Shown: one piece after another, positions 9,701 to 10,630 of the stretch
Position numbering within the stretch: the stretch's first letter is position 1
Layout of the letters: every line of letters begins with the position of its first letter
Assembly: GCA_013002625.1 (NCBI GenBank)
Contig: JABDJE010000290.1
Coordinates: forward strand, 1-10,630
Reading direction: 5' to 3'
Origin: Saprospiraceae bacterium
Lineage (GTDB): Bacteria; Bacteroidota; Bacteroidia; Chitinophagales; Saprospiraceae
Length of the DNA: 10,630 nt
Notes under the pieces: generated by a model
Seen by the model: only the letters and a program-made list of their open reading frames with translations
Told to the model about the DNA's origin: nothing
Database searches by the model: none
Program-made: the position numbers and the translations under genes

Positions 9701-9778
9701 TTTGGATTTGGTTGTAGAACATCCCGCCACAAAAACTCCAACTACTGCTATAATTATTATAGATATGAATCGTCTCAA
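6719..9778 (-). CDS. porW: PorW/SprE-type TPR lipoprotein of the type IX secretion / gliding machinery
   Basis: A 1019-aa lipoprotein that by family knowledge acts in the periplasm with type IX secretion components; SprE is the F. johnsoniae counterpart needed for gliding. The leader MRRFISIIIIAVVGVFVAGC puts the lipid Cys at residue 20; no acidic residues follow at once, consistent with no surface export. Family-like stretches are FYHNTTSKFNGYFNAEE (35-51), AYNPLALNQGKTEF and TWGDRVLEDNWRRS (about 619-648), and the C-terminal block with VLIRSFKNKEEAMKYYDGY and YRIFFEDNYF. TPR-like helices lie at about 308-337, 347-415, 459-525 and 699-770. Residues 153-299 are a Lys/Glu/Arg-rich insert, and six Glu run at 661-666. 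The start codon is TTG (9778-9776): no ATG, GTG or CTG lies between it and the upstream in-frame stop at 9844-9842, and the leader from TTG is ideal. The protein is somewhat longer than SprE (~870 aa), mainly through the insert. The family call is from remembered motifs, not a search. Confidence 0.85.
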   Translation of the reverse strand: MRRFISIIIIAVVGVFVAGCSTTKSKDEVKGFKKFYHNTTSKFNGYFNAEEIMRESMVQLQDMHLDNYNDLLNVYDYVEVDNPQSVASELDRAIEKVSTVAAIHDIGNYVDDCYVIIGKAQFLKQDYVGAEETFQYFEEMFDPKNPYGRVYSKSKQKDTGRRTKKDVKKARKEKEKERDEQKKERQEERKELEDERKQREKEREQKAKERKKSAKKSRNSRKKSSRGRSSSRADNVKWDEKEAQQNPTKSKEEIEADKEKAKAQAEAIEQIEKEKQALSEKKNEEEKEKEREYKSQGEGAIFKNKSAYTEGLYWLARTYISIERFASAQYVINRLDEMAGLSDDVSRKLYAAKADLYIKTKEYDKALVELDAAIDSEKDKRKKGRYAFIRGQIFEKASNSSMAFQEYQRARKLSPDYEMKFNAQLNELKLSYRIGGTTKAKAINKLEKWLSENKNVQYSDQIYFTVAQIHLDDGNTAAAIENFEKAINASGGNPLVKLEAYYKLAELLFDEELYAEAKSNYDNALKLMKITDARYKSVEKLAKNLDAIAKNINVVRLQDSLLRLSMLPEDELMALAKELLTQQEIERIESGASAKDDQRKANIITSNRQLNTGRSNFFAYNPLALNQGKTEFKRTWGDRVLEDNWRRSLRSDATLTPELDEEEEEEVKTDFTEEELLSVLKEVPRNDIQKKSANAKIQKALFELGVLFRERLRNYERSIASLERLIREYPEYDKRDEALFYLYLSYYDMDNLKKANEIKQRLVNEFPDSKFTKLATDPNYAKSLLEKQMTIEKYYSNTYKLFEEGEYNQVIENVKEKDKLFPGVKDYAPKFAMLNAMSYGNTEGKERYIRELQNLIKRHSKTPEEVRAKEILRFLQGDREAFADILFDEDIDKFERADDKLHYVFAVVFGLGQRAFDQAKIDINNYNKKFHRFDNLKTSNIYLNQENKAQIVLIRSFKNKEEAMKYYDGYEKNKSEFIKDEKVAYEVFAATQKNYREVIKQKGVSNYRIFFEDNYFDED
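8882..9322 (-). other. Lys/Glu/Arg-rich low-complexity insert inside the PorW/SprE gene
   Basis: Residues 153-299 of the PorW/SprE-like protein are almost entirely K, E, R, Q, S, D and A. There is a basic, arginine/serine-rich centre (about 207-232) between charged, coiled-coil-like flanks (about 160-205 and 250-292). On the + strand this appears as a C/T-rich tract. It separates the N-terminal family domain from the TPRs and probably forms a long solvent-exposed helix or disordered linker (inference). Confidence 0.8.
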
Positions 9779-9908
9779 ATCCTTAAAAATTGCGTTTATT
9801 TTATTCCTGTAAGATAATTTTGATATAGCTTTGAATATTATTTAAGTATTCAGCACTCAAATTCAACAGTAATAACTGGATTAAGGCCAAATTATTTTAA
9901 ATATTGCG

Positions 9909-9916
9909 CAAAACTA
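9909..9916 (-). promoter_or_regulatory. Candidate -7 box for the PorW/SprE gene in the divergent intergenic region
   Basis: Read on the - strand, TAGTTTTG matches TAnnTTTG. The nearest upstream TTTG (complement of 9931-9934) is only 14 bases away, shorter than the usual ~19. Transcription from here would leave a leader of about 125 AT-rich bases before the TTG start. The whole 9779-9975 region is AT-rich and otherwise featureless. A near match for the + strand gene, TATTATTTG at 9921-9929, has one extra base in the spacer. Confidence 0.3.
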
Positions 9917-9975
9917 CCCCTATTATTTGTCAAAAAGAATGCCTAAATCAAATTCTGTCTTACAATTCATGAAAT

Positions 9976-10630
9976 ATGAGTGAAACATCTGACAAACAGA
10001 AATCTTTAAAATCTCGAGTTAGCGATCAATACCGGCTTGTAATTCTGGATGATGACACCTTAAAGGAGCTTAAAACTGCCAGAATTTCAATTCTAGGATT
10101 TACACTGAGCATGGTTGCAATTTTAATATTAATCGCAGGTTTGACGTACTTAATCATTGCATTTACGCCCCTCAGATATACTGTTCCGGGATATGCGGAA
10201 ATTGAAAATAACAAGGTTTATATGGAATTGTATCAGCGGTTGGAAATGCTTGAAAAAGAGTTGGATGCACAAAAGATTTATACAGATGGCTTAAAAAACA
10301 TGCTCAACCCAAGTGGACAGGAAATAGATGCTAACATTCCTCTAGAAGATTTAAGCCTGAATAATGGTGTAGATGATCTGACAAATTTCTTTTTCCATCC
10401 ACCACTTAGAGGTGAAATCAGCGCCTCTTTCAACAGAGATATTAACCATTTAGGTGTAGATGTCATTGCACCCAAAAATACACCGGTTAAATCAATTTTG
10501 GATGGTAAGGTCATCCATGCCGATTGGTCCATAAAAAATGGGAATACATTGAGCATCCAACATCCCAATAACATAATCAGCACTTATAAACATAACTCAA
10601 GCCTACTAAAAAAGGTAGGAGATCAGGTTG
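9976..10630 (+). CDS. Membrane-anchored M23 (LytM-type) peptidase, 3'-truncated by the window
   Basis: A probable peptidoglycan endopeptidase of the zinc M23 family, cutting stem-peptide crosslinks in the periplasm. 218 complete codons are visible. A short cytoplasmic N-terminus (KSRVSDQYRLVILDDDTLKEL) precedes one transmembrane helix at about 37-62, then TPLRYTVPGYAE, a short helical linker (about 75-105), and the M23 domain from about 135. Zinc-ligand motif HLGVD gives His158 and Asp162. A later YKHN (His206) sits where the HxH motif region begins; the remaining ligand may lie in the missing part or be replaced. ATG 9976 is chosen because the nearby ATG at 9969 is in another frame and stops after four codons. 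The gene is divergent from the PorW/SprE gene and may share its control region. Residues close to the active site are intact in the visible part, so nothing suggests a non-enzymatic homologue. Confidence 0.88.
   Translation, partial: MSETSDKQKSLKSRVSDQYRLVILDDDTLKELKTARISILGFTLSMVAILILIAGLTYLIIAFTPLRYTVPGYAEIENNKVYMELYQRLEMLEKELDAQKIYTDGLKNMLNPSGQEIDANIPLEDLSLNNGVDDLTNFFFHPPLRGEISASFNRDINHLGVDVIAPKNTPVKSILDGKVIHADWSIKNGNTLSIQHPNNIISTYKHNSSLLKKVGDQV

Noticed and set aside
9587..9817. 76-codon + strand frame running into the divergent region
   Set aside because: It is mostly the antisense of the PorW/SprE leader and N-domain, has a GTG start, and shows no family resemblance.
10278..10583. 101-codon open frame on the - strand
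   Set aside because: It lies wholly opposite the M23 peptidase domain, whose zinc motif and family residues are clear on the + strand.
1..10630. CRISPR array, tRNA/rRNA, insertion sequence, prophage or toxin-antitoxin pair
   Set aside because: No spaced repeats, cloverleaf, transposase, integrase or small paired genes are visible; almost all bases lie in envelope genes with uniform composition.

Overview
The window looks like an ordinary chromosomal stretch of a member of the Bacteroidota, perhaps a Saprospiria- or Sphingobacteria-like lineage (lineage is inference). The reasons are a fused MurF-alanine racemase gene, a cluster of three SurA/parvulin-type periplasmic foldases, a PorW/SprE-type lipoprotein of the type IX secretion and gliding machinery, a Bacteroidota-style -7 promoter box (TAnnTTTG), moderately AT-rich DNA, and little use of Shine-Dalgarno sites.

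Layout. Bases 2-2368 (+) hold the 3' part of the murF/alr fusion; its first few dozen codons lie before the window. After a 58-base gap with a promoter candidate comes a tight three-gene operon on the + strand: a 651-aa parvulin protein with two catalytic-type domains (2427-4382), a ~277-aa SurA-like lipoprotein with a degenerate parvulin region and a non-ATG start (4403-5236), and a SurA homologue (5236-6609) that overlaps it by one base. A 108-base convergent spacer carries direct repeats and an almost perfect palindrome (6685-6714), probably a shared terminator. The - strand then carries a 1019-aa TPR lipoprotein of the PorW/SprE family (6719-9778), which also has a non-ATG (TTG) start and a ~147-residue Lys/Glu/Arg-rich insert. 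A 197-base divergent intergenic region follows, then the 5' part of a membrane-anchored M23 peptidase (9976 to the window end). No stretch longer than 300 bases lacks a gene. I see no tRNA, rRNA, CRISPR array, insertion sequence or prophage.

Taken together the genes serve the cell envelope: D-alanine supply and its addition to peptidoglycan precursors, folding and delivery of outer-membrane proteins, a periplasmic part of type IX secretion, and peptidoglycan trimming. I find no convincing new system. The points most worth a second look are the graded loss of parvulin active-site histidines across the operon, the non-ATG starts of both lipoproteins, and the charged insert in PorW/SprE.
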